The notes: generated by a model not told the origin, from the letters alone. 41,070 nucleotides of DNA from CAWIHA01 sp963835855 (GCA_963835855.1 CAWIHA010000014.1:1-41070); one strand, 5' to 3'; positions 24,897 through 33,210 are shown, numbered from the stretch's first letter. Translations and numbers: made by a program.

Positions 24897-25727
24897 ATGC
24901 CTGAAACAAAACAGGTTCGGGTAACGGACTTGAAGGAGAGGAAGCGGCGCGGTGAGAAGATCCCGGTGCTCACGGCGTACGACGCCACCATGGCGCGCCT
25001 TATCGAGTGCGCCGGCATTGACGTGCTGCTGGTCGGGGATTCACTCGGTATGGTGATTCTCGGTTACGAAACCACGCTGCCGGTGACGCTCGATGCCGTG
25101 GTTCATCATACGCGAGCAGTCGCGAACGGCGCCAGGCGTGCTCTCGTCATTGCCGACATGCCGTTCCTGACTTACCAAGTCAGTGTTCGCGAGGCCGTCC
25201 GGAACGCGGGCCGTCTGATTCAGGAAGCCGGAGCGGCGGCGGTGAAGATTGAAGGCGGGCGGCCCATGCTTGAAGTTGTCGAGAGGCTGGTCGAGATTGG
25301 GATTCCCGTTATGGCTCATCTCGGGCTGCTGCCACAGTCGGTGCATCAGTTGGGCGGCTTCCGACAGCAGGGCAGGAGCGAACAGGATGCCCTGCGACTG
25401 CTCGAAGACGCCAAGGCGCTGGAGCAGGCCGGCGCGTTCTCGATCGTGCTCGAATCGATCCCCGCGGAGCTGGCCCGCTCCGTCACGGCGACGCTCGAGA
25501 TCCCGACTATCGGCATCGGCGCCGGCCCGCACTGCGATGGCCAAGTGCTCGTCAGCTACGACGCGTTGGGCTTGATCGGCGAATCCGCTCCGCCGTTCGT
25601 CAAGCAATACGCCCAACTCGCTCAGGCGATTATGTCTGCCGCGGAGGCATATGCGGAAGACGTGCGCAAGGGCCGCTTCCCGGCCCAAGAGGAGGCCGCT
25701 TCGGCAGCGCGCAACCGCGCGAAGTAA
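24897..25727 (+). CDS. panB: 3-methyl-2-oxobutanoate hydroxymethyltransferase
   Basis: First committed enzyme of pantothenate synthesis: makes ketopantoate from 2-oxoisovalerate and methylenetetrahydrofolate. From ATG 24897, 276 residues. TAYDATMARLIECAGIDVLLVGDSLGMV, VKIEGG, MAHLGLLPQSVHQLGG and IPTIGIGAGPHCDGQVLV are the conserved active-site and metal-binding segments of the barrel. Upstream in-frame ATGs (24819, 24855) add residues with no family similarity. No strong ribosome-binding site is seen. The stop is two bases before panC. Confidence 0.95.
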   Translation: MPETKQVRVTDLKERKRRGEKIPVLTAYDATMARLIECAGIDVLLVGDSLGMVILGYETTLPVTLDAVVHHTRAVANGARRALVIADMPFLTYQVSVREAVRNAGRLIQEAGAAAVKIEGGRPMLEVVERLVEIGIPVMAHLGLLPQSVHQLGGFRQQGRSEQDALRLLEDAKALEQAGAFSIVLESIPAELARSVTATLEIPTIGIGAGPHCDGQVLVSYDALGLIGESAPPFVKQYAQLAQAIMSAAEAYAEDVRKGRFPAQEEAASAARNRAK

Positions 25728-25729
25728 AT

Positions 25730-26578
25730 ATGCAAGTAATCGAGTCCATCGCCGGCGTGCGGGAATCGCTGGGCGACGCGCGGCGCTCCGGCGCCGTCAT
25801 CGGCTTTGCGCCCACCATGGGAGCGCTGCACGCCGGCCATGGGCGGCTGATCGAGGCCGCGCGGCGGGAAACCGGTTACGTCGTTGTCAGCATTTTCGTC
25901 AACCCCCTTCAATTCAACGATCAAGACGATTACATGCGCTATCCCAGGCCGCTCGCAATGGACCTGGAATTTTGCCGCGAGCGCGGCGTCGATCTGATTT
26001 TCGCGCCGGCCATAGAGGAGATGTATCCGGGTCCACAGCGCGCCTTTGTCGAGGTCGCGGGCGTCTCCGAGCACCTGTGCGGCAAATACCGGCCGGGACA
26101 TTTTCGCGGCGTCGCAACCGTCGTTCTTAAACTGCTCAACATCGTCCAGCCTCACCGTGCCTATTTCGGTGAAAAGGACGCACAGCAACTCGCGGTGATC
26201 CGGCGCATGGTTAAGGACCTGAACCTTCCGTTGGAAATCGTCGGGGTGCCGACGGTGCGCGAGCCAAACGGTCTTGCCATCAGCTCGCGCAACCAGCTTC
26301 TGACCGCCGAGCAACGGTCCATCGCCGCGGCGCTGTATCAAACGCTTCAGAATGCCAGCGAGATGATCGCAAGCGGCCTCACGGAGCCTGAAACCATCAA
26401 GGCCCTGTCGCTCGCATCGCTCGCATGGCACTCCGAGATTCGAGTGGAGTATTTCGAAATTGTGGATCCGGAGGAAATGCAACCGGTGGAACGCATTACA
26501 GGACCGGTAACAATCGCAGCCGCGATCTGGATCGGCTCGATACGTCTGATCGACAACCTTCTTTCTGGACCCGCCTAA
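25730..26578 (+). CDS. panC: Pantothenate synthetase (pantoate-beta-alanine ligase)
   Basis: ATP-dependent condensation of pantoate and beta-alanine, the last step of pantothenate synthesis. 282 residues. The nucleotide-binding HxGH signature is in PTMGALHAGHGRLIEAAR. VVSIFVNPLQFNDQDD, GHFRGVATVVLKLLNIVQPHRAYFGEKDAQQL (read in parts) and ISSRNQLLTAEQR are the other hallmark segments. ATG 25730 is only two bases after the panB stop, so translation is probably coupled. panD is not in the window. Confidence 0.96.
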   Translation: MQVIESIAGVRESLGDARRSGAVIGFAPTMGALHAGHGRLIEAARRETGYVVVSIFVNPLQFNDQDDYMRYPRPLAMDLEFCRERGVDLIFAPAIEEMYPGPQRAFVEVAGVSEHLCGKYRPGHFRGVATVVLKLLNIVQPHRAYFGEKDAQQLAVIRRMVKDLNLPLEIVGVPTVREPNGLAISSRNQLLTAEQRSIAAALYQTLQNASEMIASGLTEPETIKALSLASLAWHSEIRVEYFEIVDPEEMQPVERITGPVTIAAAIWIGSIRLIDNLLSGPA

Positions 26579-26676
26579 ACTCACTTTCGAAGTCTGGCCG
26601 CGCCCGCTACAAAGTTTTCGCAATTTTCCTAGAACCCGGCCTCCCCGGCCAGCGTCCATTAGACAGATTGGGGGCT

Positions 26677-26880
26677 ATGGAAATGATTCCGGTGATGCTG
26701 ACGCAACGTCCGCAACAAGAGTCGAAGGGTTGGGCGTACTGTCCGATCTGCACCCACACGGTCGAGACGCAGGTCATCCTGTCGGGCAAGAAGATGTACG
26801 TGAAACCTGGCCAGAGGTGCCCACGGTGCGGCTCGGCGCTCGAGGCCGCATCCGTGGTGAGGTACGAGAGTGCGGCCTAG
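26677..26880 (+). CDS. Small zinc-ribbon protein
   Basis: 67 residues from ATG 26677, preceded by GGGGG. Two CxxC knuckles (YCPICTHTVETQ and RCPRCGSALEAA), about 26 residues apart, form a classical zinc ribbon. No other domain is present. It lies about 100 bases after panC on the same strand and 200 bases before another small CxxC protein. Possible roles are nucleic-acid or protein binding; no specific family is recognised. Confidence 0.6.
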   Translation: MEMIPVMLTQRPQQESKGWAYCPICTHTVETQVILSGKKMYVKPGQRCPRCGSALEAASVVRYESAA

Positions 26881-27082
26881 AGCCGGTCTCACAAATGGGG
26901 AAGCGGCGGTCTCGCACCTTGTTTTCAGCAGCTTGCAGGCTGTCCCGGGGATCTATGCGACCGCCCCTTTCGAATGAATGAGCTCGAACCGACGCCCGCG
27001 CGAGTACCGGGTACGCTAGTAACCTTCGGCTGCTTGCTATAGAGCCTGATACTGTGTTGTATTGAGAGGGAGTGGAATCTAG

Positions 27083-27307
27083 ATGAAGAGGAGAAGGATC
27101 CCAACTTCGGAGCCGGTGATTGCAAGCGAGATCCTCGACACGGCCAAGCAAGCCGCGCAGCCGGACAAGCTCCCCAGCCGGAACAAGTGCGTGGTGTGCG
27201 GCGCCGAGTGCTCCTCGAATGCCCCCGACCAACTGTGCTGGGTGTGCCGGCGCCTGAAGATTAGCGCTTGGCATGAATCCGAGCAGCAGATGCCGGCTCA
27301 GGAATAA
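27083..27307 (+). CDS. Small CxxC-motif (zinc-finger-like) protein
   Basis: 74 residues from ATG 27083 with GGGAGTGGA upstream. The N-terminal third is basic and helical (RRRIPTSEPVIASEILDTAK). Four cysteines form two pairs (NKCVVCGAEC and QLCWVCRRLK) spaced for one zinc site. The C-terminus is short and polar. It is convergent with aceE, 78 bases away. No family is recognised; the paired cysteines, ribosome-binding site and normal codon use support a real gene. Confidence 0.55.
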   Translation: MKRRRIPTSEPVIASEILDTAKQAAQPDKLPSRNKCVVCGAECSSNAPDQLCWVCRRLKISAWHESEQQMPAQE

Positions 27308-27385
27308 GCAGAGCCGCCAGCCCCCGATTTCCCAGCAGATTGGTACACGACTCTCGCGTTAGCAGCAGTTTCCGGGCTAAACCTG

Positions 27386-30058
27386 TCAGGCCCGCGCGGG
27401 GTCCTCGGCATCAGGGTCGATGCCCAACTCGGTGAATGCCTTGCGCGCCTCGGCGGCCTTGAACTTGCCGCCGCGCACCAAACGCGAGAGCGCCGCTGCG
27501 GCGATCGCATTCGCGCCCACCTCGAAGAAATTCCGCAAATACTCGCGGTTCTCGCTGCGGCCAAAGCCATCGGTTCCGAGTGAGGTCAGCCGGCCGGGCA
27601 GCCAGGGCGCGATCTGGTCAGCGATAGCCTTCATGTAGTCGGTTGCAGCAATGATCGGCCCTTCGGCGTCTTCCAGTGCTTGGAGCACGTATGGCCTGCG
27701 CTCGGGCTCAGCCGGGTGCAGGCGGTTCCAGCGCTCGGCCACGAGCGCATCACGCCGCAGCTCGCTATAACTGGTGACGCTCCATACGTCCACTGGATGC
27801 CGGTAGCGCTCGGCGAGGATCCGCTGGGCCTTGAGCGCCTCGTTGAGGATGGGGCCGCTGCCAAAGAGGTGCGCAACCGCCTTGCCCTTTTCGGCTGCCT
27901 GGTAGCGATAGATGCCTTTCAGGATTCCCTCCCGGATGCTTTCGGGCATGGGTGGTTGCGGGTAATTTTCGTTATACACGGTCAAGTAATAGAACAGGTC
28001 TTCGCTTTCCTGGTACATCCGCCGGATGCCGTCCTGGATGATGACGCCGATCTCGTAAGCGTACGCGGGGTCATATGCGGCGCAAGTCGGTAGGACGCTC
28101 ATCAGCAGGTGACTGTGGCCGTCCTGGTGTTGCAAGCCCTCGCCTGCGAGCGTGGTGCGGCCGGCAGTGGCGCCCACCAGGAAGCCTTTGCCGCGCGCAT
28201 CCGCAAATGCCCAAATGAGATCGCCCATCCGCTGAAGCCCAAACATGGAGTAGTAGGTGAAGAATGGGATCATCGGCAAGCCGTAATTCACGTACGCCGT
28301 TCCCGCCGCGGTGAACGAGGCCATCGAGCCCGCCTCGGTGATGCCCTCCTCCAAGATTTGGCCGTTCTCAGATTCCTTGTAATAGAGGAACATCTCCTGG
28401 TCCACGGGATGGTAGAGCTGGCCCTGGCTTGCGTAGATTCCGATCTGCCGAAACAGCGATTCCATGCCGAAGGTGCGCGCCTCGTCGGGAATGATCGGCA
28501 CGACGAACTTACCGAGCGCGGGATGGCGCAACAACAACGTGAGGATGCGCACGTAGGCCATCGTGGTCGAGACCTCGCGGCCTTGGGATCCCGACAGCAT
28601 CTCGCTGAAGTATTCCAGCGGCGGCGCTTCGATCGTGATGGGCTTCGGATTCCGCTCGGGAAGATAGCCGCCCAGCTCGCGCCGGCGCTCGTGGAGATAC
28701 TTCATCTCCGGGCTGTCCTCGGGTGGCCGGTAGAAGGAGACGGTATGGATTCGATCCTCGGTGATGGGGATCTCGAAGCGGCGGCAGAAGTGCTCCATCT
28801 CTTGCTCGTTCAGCTTTTTCTGTTGATGCGTGACGTTCCGGCCCTCGCCGGCTTCGCCCAGGCCATAGCCCTTGATCGTCTTGGCCAAGATGACGGTGGG
28901 AGAACCGGTGTGCTCGGCCGCGCGCCGGTAGGCGGTATGGATCTTGTCGGGGTCATGCCCGCCCCGGCGCAGCTTCGCGAGTTGCTCGTCGGTGAGATCC
29001 GCCACCAGCTCGAGCAGCTCGGGGTATTTGCCAAAAAACTCTTTGCGGATGTACGCGCCGCCACGCGCAACGAAGGTCTGGTAATCCCCGTCCAGGCACT
29101 CGTTCATGCGCTTCACGAGCAGGCCGGTCTTGTCGCGCGCGAGCAGCGGGTCCCAATCGCTACCCCAAATCAGCTTGATGACGTTCCAGCCGCTACCGGC
29201 AAACACGGCTTCCAACTCCTGAATGATCTTGCCGCTGCCGCGCACCGGGCCGTCGAGCCGCTGCAAGTTGCAGTTGACGACGAAGATCAGATTGTCGAGC
29301 TTCTCGTTGGCGGCAAGACGCAGCGCGGCCGTAGATTCGGGCTCGTCCATCTCGCCATCGCCCAGAAACGCCCAGACCTTGCGCGGGCTCGGCCCAAGCA
29401 GCTCCCGGTTTTCGAGATACCGCATGAAGCGTGCCTGATAGACAGCGTTAATCGGCCCCAAGCCCATCGAAACGGTCGGGAACTGCCAGAAGCGCGGCAT
29501 CAGCCAGGGGTGCGGATACGAGGAGAGCCCCGGCGTCTGGCGCAGCTCATGCCGGAAATTCTCGAGGTGCTTTTCGTCGAACCTGCCCTCCAGGTAAGCG
29601 CGGGCGTAAATGCCGGGCGAGGCGTGGCCTTGAAAATAGACGAGGTCTCCGGGTTGGCCGTCATAGGAAGCATGGAAGAAATGATTGAAGCCGACCTCCA
29701 CCAGCCCTGCCAGCGAAGCGTAGGTCGAGATATGCCCCCCAATGCCCGCATCGTACTTGTTCGCCCGGACCACCATGGCCAGAGCGTTCCAGCGGATCAG
29801 GCTCTTGAGACGGCGCTCGAGCGCCCGGTCGCCCGGATACGGAAGCTGTTCCTCAACGGGAATCGTGTTGACGTAGGGCGTGTTAACGCGGTATTCCAGG
29901 GCCGCGCCGGACACACTGGCCCGATCGATAAGGCGTTGTAAGAGGAAGGAGACCCGATCCGGGCCCGCACCATCGGCCACTTGATCGAGGGCTTCCAGCC
30001 ACTCGGCGGTCTCTTCAGGATTCAGATCGTCCCCAGCCGGGAGTTTCGTCCTAAGCAT
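27386..30058 (-). CDS. aceE: Pyruvate dehydrogenase E1 component, homodimeric type
   Basis: Thiamine-diphosphate enzyme that decarboxylates pyruvate and passes the acetyl group to E2 lipoyl domains. From ATG 30058, 890 residues, close to the usual length. The ThDP motif begins FLGDGEMDEPES and ends VVNCN about 25 residues later. Other AceE-specific segments are NKYDAGIGGHISTYASLAG, HQQKKLNEQEMEHFCRRF, GRTTLAGEGLQHQDGHSHL and LGTDGFGRSENREYLRNFFE. The open frame extends to 30340 but the extra residues have no similarity. TAGAAT lies about 14 bases upstream of the ATG as a possible -10 with a short leader. aceF and lpd are not adjacent. Confidence 0.97.
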   Translation of the reverse strand: MLRTKLPAGDDLNPEETAEWLEALDQVADGAGPDRVSFLLQRLIDRASVSGAALEYRVNTPYVNTIPVEEQLPYPGDRALERRLKSLIRWNALAMVVRANKYDAGIGGHISTYASLAGLVEVGFNHFFHASYDGQPGDLVYFQGHASPGIYARAYLEGRFDEKHLENFRHELRQTPGLSSYPHPWLMPRFWQFPTVSMGLGPINAVYQARFMRYLENRELLGPSPRKVWAFLGDGEMDEPESTAALRLAANEKLDNLIFVVNCNLQRLDGPVRGSGKIIQELEAVFAGSGWNVIKLIWGSDWDPLLARDKTGLLVKRMNECLDGDYQTFVARGGAYIRKEFFGKYPELLELVADLTDEQLAKLRRGGHDPDKIHTAYRRAAEHTGSPTVILAKTIKGYGLGEAGEGRNVTHQQKKLNEQEMEHFCRRFEIPITEDRIHTVSFYRPPEDSPEMKYLHERRRELGGYLPERNPKPITIEAPPLEYFSEMLSGSQGREVSTTMAYVRILTLLLRHPALGKFVVPIIPDEARTFGMESLFRQIGIYASQGQLYHPVDQEMFLYYKESENGQILEEGITEAGSMASFTAAGTAYVNYGLPMIPFFTYYSMFGLQRMGDLIWAFADARGKGFLVGATAGRTTLAGEGLQHQDGHSHLLMSVLPTCAAYDPAYAYEIGVIIQDGIRRMYQESEDLFYYLTVYNENYPQPPMPESIREGILKGIYRYQAAEKGKAVAHLFGSGPILNEALKAQRILAERYRHPVDVWSVTSYSELRRDALVAERWNRLHPAEPERRPYVLQALEDAEGPIIAATDYMKAIADQIAPWLPGRLTSLGTDGFGRSENREYLRNFFEVGANAIAAAALSRLVRGGKFKAAEARKAFTELGIDPDAEDPARA

Positions 30059-30115
30059 ATCGAAAATCAGGAATTCTACTTCCAGAATAACGCGGCGGGG
30101 CGGGATAAGACCATC

Positions 30116-30161
30116 GGTAGTGTCTGGAAACTGCGTTGTGAGGATCTTTTCAGACACTACC
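30116..30161. repeat. Inverted repeat between aceE and the secreted hypothetical gene
   Basis: GGTAGTGTCTG (30116-30126) pairs perfectly with CAGACACTACC (30151-30161). A G-T pair and three A-T pairs extend the stem to 15 bases around a loop of 16. A T run (CTTTT) abuts the right arm. The arms do not recur elsewhere that I can see. It could be a small mobile-repeat unit, a regulatory hairpin, or an operator between divergent genes. Confidence 0.6.
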
Positions 30162-30206
30162 AGACTATCAGGCAACGCCTTCCCCACGGCGCACATCGAA
30201 TTATGT

Positions 30207-31016
30207 ATGAGGGGAGTGGGGTGCGCCTTTGTGCTTCTATCCATTTCGACCGCTTCGGCGTTCGCCGCTGAGATCGATGTACAGGCGATGATCCGCAAAT
30301 CGGTAGCCGCAAATAACGCTGATCTCGACGCCCAGCCCAACTACATCCATCGTGAGACAGACCGGGATGACGACAACCCCTCGAGGACTTACGACGTTAT
30401 GATGATCCTCGGCACGCCTTACCAGCGCCTAGTGGCAATTGGCGGCGAGCCGCTCCCTCCAGACGACCAGCAAAAAGAGCAGCAGAAAATGCAGCAGGCT
30501 ATCGCGGCGCGGCAGAAGGAAACCGCCCGGGAGCGCGCCGACCGGATCTCAAAATACAACAAGCTGCGTCGGCAGGAGCGGCTGCTGATGGCGCAAATAG
30601 CCAACGCGTTTGACTTCACGCTTCTTGGCGAGGGGAAGCTAAACGGGCACAACGTCTACATCTTCGATGCAAGACCGAAGCCGGGCTACCGGCCGCCCAA
30701 CCAGAAAGCCAGGGTGCTGACGGGTATGCACGGCAAGTTGTGGCTCGACAAGTCCGACTACCACTGGGTGAAAGTGGAGGCCGAGGTGGTCAAGCCCGTC
30801 TCAATCGAAGGCTTTCTGGCGCGGGTGTATCCGGGCACGCGCTTTGCGTTGGAGAAGGCGCCCGTCAGCAATGGGATCTGGGAGCCAACGCGCTTCTCAA
30901 TGAGCGTCGTATCCAAAATTCTGGGATTCATCAGCCACAACTCGCAGGAAGAGGATACGTACTCGAATTACCGTCCCGTGTGCGGGACGGTTTCAGCGAT
31001 GGCCGCGCGGCCTTGA
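30207..31016 (+). CDS. Secreted hypothetical protein (LolA-like beta fold)
   Basis: From ATG 30207, 269 residues with a signal peptide (MRGVGCAFVLLSISTASAFA, cleaved before AEID). NYIHRETDRDDDN is followed by beta strands interrupted by a long charged helical insertion (about residues 90-140, DDQQKEQQKMQQAIAARQKE). Then come FDFTLLGEGKLNGHNVYIFD, GKLWLDKSDYHWVKVEAEVV and a strand-rich end. The GHNVYIFDA/KLWLDKSDY pattern resembles outer-membrane lipoprotein-sorting-like proteins that are abundant in Acidobacteriota; function unknown. No clear ribosome-binding site is seen. Confidence 0.65.
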   Translation: MRGVGCAFVLLSISTASAFAAEIDVQAMIRKSVAANNADLDAQPNYIHRETDRDDDNPSRTYDVMMILGTPYQRLVAIGGEPLPPDDQQKEQQKMQQAIAARQKETARERADRISKYNKLRRQERLLMAQIANAFDFTLLGEGKLNGHNVYIFDARPKPGYRPPNQKARVLTGMHGKLWLDKSDYHWVKVEAEVVKPVSIEGFLARVYPGTRFALEKAPVSNGIWEPTRFSMSVVSKILGFISHNSQEEDTYSNYRPVCGTVSAMAARP

Positions 31017-31087
31017 AACTTTCGTCACCGAGTCGCGACCGCCGGGGAGCGCGGGGATGGGGTTTGCTGCGGCGCTTGCGTGCGATC

Positions 31088-31444
31088 CTATACCCAGTCC
31101 AAAGCGCCCTTTTTGTAAGCCCAGATGTAGCCGACGATCAGAATCGCGAGGAACACCGCGACTTCAGCGACGCCGAACCAGCCGAGTTGCCGGTAGCGCA
31201 CCGCCCAGGGGAACAGGAAGATGGTTTCCACCTCGAAAATCACAAACAGGATCGCGATGATGTAGAACCTGACCGTGTAGCGTCCCCGGGAATCCGACGC
31301 GGCCCGAATGCCGCATTCATACGCTTCCAACTTGGTGGCAATCGGAGCGGAGGGCCGGATCAGCTTCGCAGCCAGGATGGCGGCGACCGGAAACAGAATG
31401 GCAATCACTCCGAAGAGGAAGATCGGAATATAACCGCCCGGCAT
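31088..31444 (-). CDS. nuoA: NADH-quinone oxidoreductase subunit A
   Basis: Membrane subunit of respiratory complex I. From ATG 31444, 118 residues with three hydrophobic helices (YIPIFLFGVIAILFPVAAILAA; FYIIAILFVIFEVETIFLFPWAV; VAEVAVFLAILIVGYIWAY). The diagnostic loop EAYECGIRAASDSRGRYTVRFY lies between helices 1 and 2, and FEVE is in helix 2. It stands alone: no other nuo gene is in the window, so it is either a separate copy or the rest of the operon is elsewhere. TATTGT lies exactly six bases before the ATG with no Shine-Dalgarno. Confidence 0.94.
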   Translation of the reverse strand: MPGGYIPIFLFGVIAILFPVAAILAAKLIRPSAPIATKLEAYECGIRAASDSRGRYTVRFYIIAILFVIFEVETIFLFPWAVRYRQLGWFGVAEVAVFLAILIVGYIWAYKKGALDWV

Positions 31445-31450
31445 AGAACC

Positions 31451-31456
31451 ACAATA
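31451..31456 (-). promoter_or_regulatory. Putative -10 element for leaderless nuoA
   Basis: TATTGT on the minus strand, six bases (GGTTCT) before ATG 31444. It lies back to back with the cysE element at 31509. Confidence 0.4.
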
Positions 31457-31508
31457 TCGCATGTGCAGGTTACGCGCCTTCGCCAGCGACCCACGATACA
31501 CAATCCGC

Positions 31509-31514
31509 TATAAT
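31509..31514 (+). promoter_or_regulatory. Consensus -10 (TATAAT) immediately upstream of cysE
   Basis: A perfect TATAAT ends eight bases before ATG 31523. Transcription would start at or within two bases of the start codon. The expected -35 position (GCGACC) matches only three of six bases of TTGACA. Confidence 0.5.
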
Positions 31515-31522
31515 GTGACCAA

Positions 31523-32182
31523 ATGTTTCGAGCGATTCGAGAGCAAATCGACACGATCTATCGCGAGGACCCGGCCGCGAAGAGTGTGCTCGAAATCCTC
31601 TTCTGCTATCCTGGCTTCCACGCCATCGTGCTGCACCGGATCGCGCACAAATTTCACCACTGGCGCATGCCGCTGCTGGCCCGGATGATCTCGCAATTGG
31701 CCCGCACCTTGACAGGCATCGAAATCCACCCTGGGGCTGAAATTGGCCGGCGCTTCTTCATCGACCACGGCATGGGCGTGGTGATCGGCGAGACCACGGA
31801 AATCGGCGATGATGTCTTGCTCTACCAGGGCGTAACGCTGGGAGGCACCGGAAAAGAAAAGGGCAAGCGCCATCCGACGCTCGGCAACCATGTCGTGGTC
31901 GGCACGGGCGCCAAGGTGCTCGGCAACATCCGCATCGGCGACCACGTGAAGATCGGCGCCGGCTCAGTGGTGGTCCACCCCGTGCCGGACCATTCGACCG
32001 TCGTTGGCGTGCCTGGCCGCGTGGTGCGGACTCGCGGCATCGACGTGGCAGAGGACGTGCTCGAGCACGGCAAGCTGCCGGACCCGGAAGCCCTGGAAAT
32101 CGAAGTTCTCGCCAAGCGAGTCGAGCAGCTTGAGAAGCTAGTCCGCACGCTTGCCGAAGAGAAGCTGGCGCGGAAAATCTAG
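31523..32182 (+). CDS. cysE: Serine O-acetyltransferase
   Basis: Makes O-acetylserine from serine and acetyl-CoA, the first step of cysteine synthesis. 219 residues. The N-terminal helical part (REQIDTIYREDPAAKSVLEI, FHAIVLHRIAH) precedes the left-handed beta helix of hexapeptide repeats (GIEIHPGAEIGRRFFIDHG, VVIGETTEIGDDVLLYQGVT). His in FIDHGMG and the GGTGKEKGKRHPTLGNH loop are the catalytic and cofactor segments. A C-terminal helix with Leu/Glu repeats follows. Start ATG 31523 has no Shine-Dalgarno but a consensus -10 eight bases before it. Confidence 0.95.
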   Translation: MFRAIREQIDTIYREDPAAKSVLEILFCYPGFHAIVLHRIAHKFHHWRMPLLARMISQLARTLTGIEIHPGAEIGRRFFIDHGMGVVIGETTEIGDDVLLYQGVTLGGTGKEKGKRHPTLGNHVVVGTGAKVLGNIRIGDHVKIGAGSVVVHPVPDHSTVVGVPGRVVRTRGIDVAEDVLEHGKLPDPEALEIEVLAKRVEQLEKLVRTLAEEKLARKI

Positions 32183-32271
32183 ACGGCCGCCGGTTCCGCC
32201 TGCCCGCTCGATGAAAGAAGGCGTAAACGTCCCCGGGGCGCCACTCCGCCGTGAGGCGGCCTGAGGCGCGG

Positions 32272-33198
32272 TCAGCGCCCGCCACCTGCAAATGCGTACC
32301 GAAAGCCGTTTTCCGCAATTCCCCGCAACTCTTCTTCGGAAAAGCCGAACTCGCGGGCGGCCAGCTCGAATTCGCGCGTCAAACTGGTGCGGAACATGGC
32401 GGGATCGTCGCTGCCTAGAACGATTGGCACCCCCGCTTCATAAATACGGCGCACGGGATGATCCTCCAACCGCGATATCGCGCCGGTCGCGACGTTGCTG
32501 GCGATGCAAATCTCGAGTGGGATGTCTTTCTCGCGCAGATAGGTGAGGAGCGCGGGATCCTCGATCGAGCGGATGCCATGCCCGATGCGCTCGGCCCCGA
32601 GCCGCAGGGCAGCCCAGACCGATTCCGGCCCCGTAGTCTCGCCGGCGTGCGCGGTCAGGCGCAGGCCGTGCTCGCGCGCAAAACGAAAGACTCCGCCGAA
32701 CCACTCGGCAGGACCGAGCGCCTCGTCGCCGCCGATGCCGAACGCGACTACGCCCTCGCCCGTCCGCTCCGCGGCAAACTTGGCAACCCGCACCGCCTCC
32801 TCGGGCCCGAAATGCCGGACGGCATCGAAGATCCATCGCGTCTCAACCGCTGAGCGCCGCGCTTCCTCCCGTACCGCGCCCCAGATCGCAGCTAAATCGC
32901 GCCCGCGAAACAACACCACGCCCGCCGAGAGGTTGACCTCCGCATAGCGAACGTTCTCGCCCGCGAGCCGCTCGAGCAGCCGGCGCGTCACCAGCGCGTA
33001 CTGTCCCGGGCCGGTCAGATAGGCAGTGACCCACTTGTAGCTTTCGATGAAACCGGCAAAGTCGGGGAAGCGGTAACGCGCATCGACGGCCTCCGGCGTG
33101 AGCGAGGGGTCGAGCTCGATCAGGGTCTCGGGCTCCAGCGAACCTTCCAGGTGCAGATGCAGCTCGGCTTTCGGCAGGGCGTGATAAGAAACGCTCAC
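32272..33198 (-). CDS. Adenosine deaminase family protein
   Basis: Metal-dependent amidohydrolase that deaminates adenosine or a related nucleoside. From GTG 33198, 308 residues. The first metal motif is ALPKAELHLHLEGS; the catalytic segment is LTAHAGETTGPESVW; ERIGHGIRSIEDPALLTYL and VPIVLGSDDPAMF complete the metal site. The family also includes aminodeoxyfutalosine deaminases of the futalosine menaquinone pathway, and the length fits either; the true substrate cannot be settled here. TATTAT lies exactly six bases before the GTG with no Shine-Dalgarno. It is divergent from glgB. Confidence 0.88.
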   Translation of the reverse strand: MSVSYHALPKAELHLHLEGSLEPETLIELDPSLTPEAVDARYRFPDFAGFIESYKWVTAYLTGPGQYALVTRRLLERLAGENVRYAEVNLSAGVVLFRGRDLAAIWGAVREEARRSAVETRWIFDAVRHFGPEEAVRVAKFAAERTGEGVVAFGIGGDEALGPAEWFGGVFRFAREHGLRLTAHAGETTGPESVWAALRLGAERIGHGIRSIEDPALLTYLREKDIPLEICIASNVATGAISRLEDHPVRRIYEAGVPIVLGSDDPAMFRTSLTREFELAAREFGFSEEELRGIAENGFRYAFAGGGR

Positions 33199-33204
33199 CC
33201 TGCC

Positions 33205-33210
33205 ATAATA
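33205..33210 (-). promoter_or_regulatory. Putative -10 element for the leaderless deaminase gene
   Basis: TATTAT on the minus strand, six bases (GGCAGG) before GTG 33198. It supports the GTG start; the GGCAGG itself is too close to the codon to serve as a ribosome-binding site. Confidence 0.45.

Noticed and set aside
28109..29941. 610-codon open frame antisense to aceE
   Set aside because: Codon-position shadow of a highly GC-biased gene; no recognisable domain or translation start signal.
30059..30340. N-terminal extension of aceE to 30340
   Set aside because: The extra 94 residues overlap the divergent gene and the inverted repeat, and show no similarity to E1 proteins; ATG 30058 gives the normal length.
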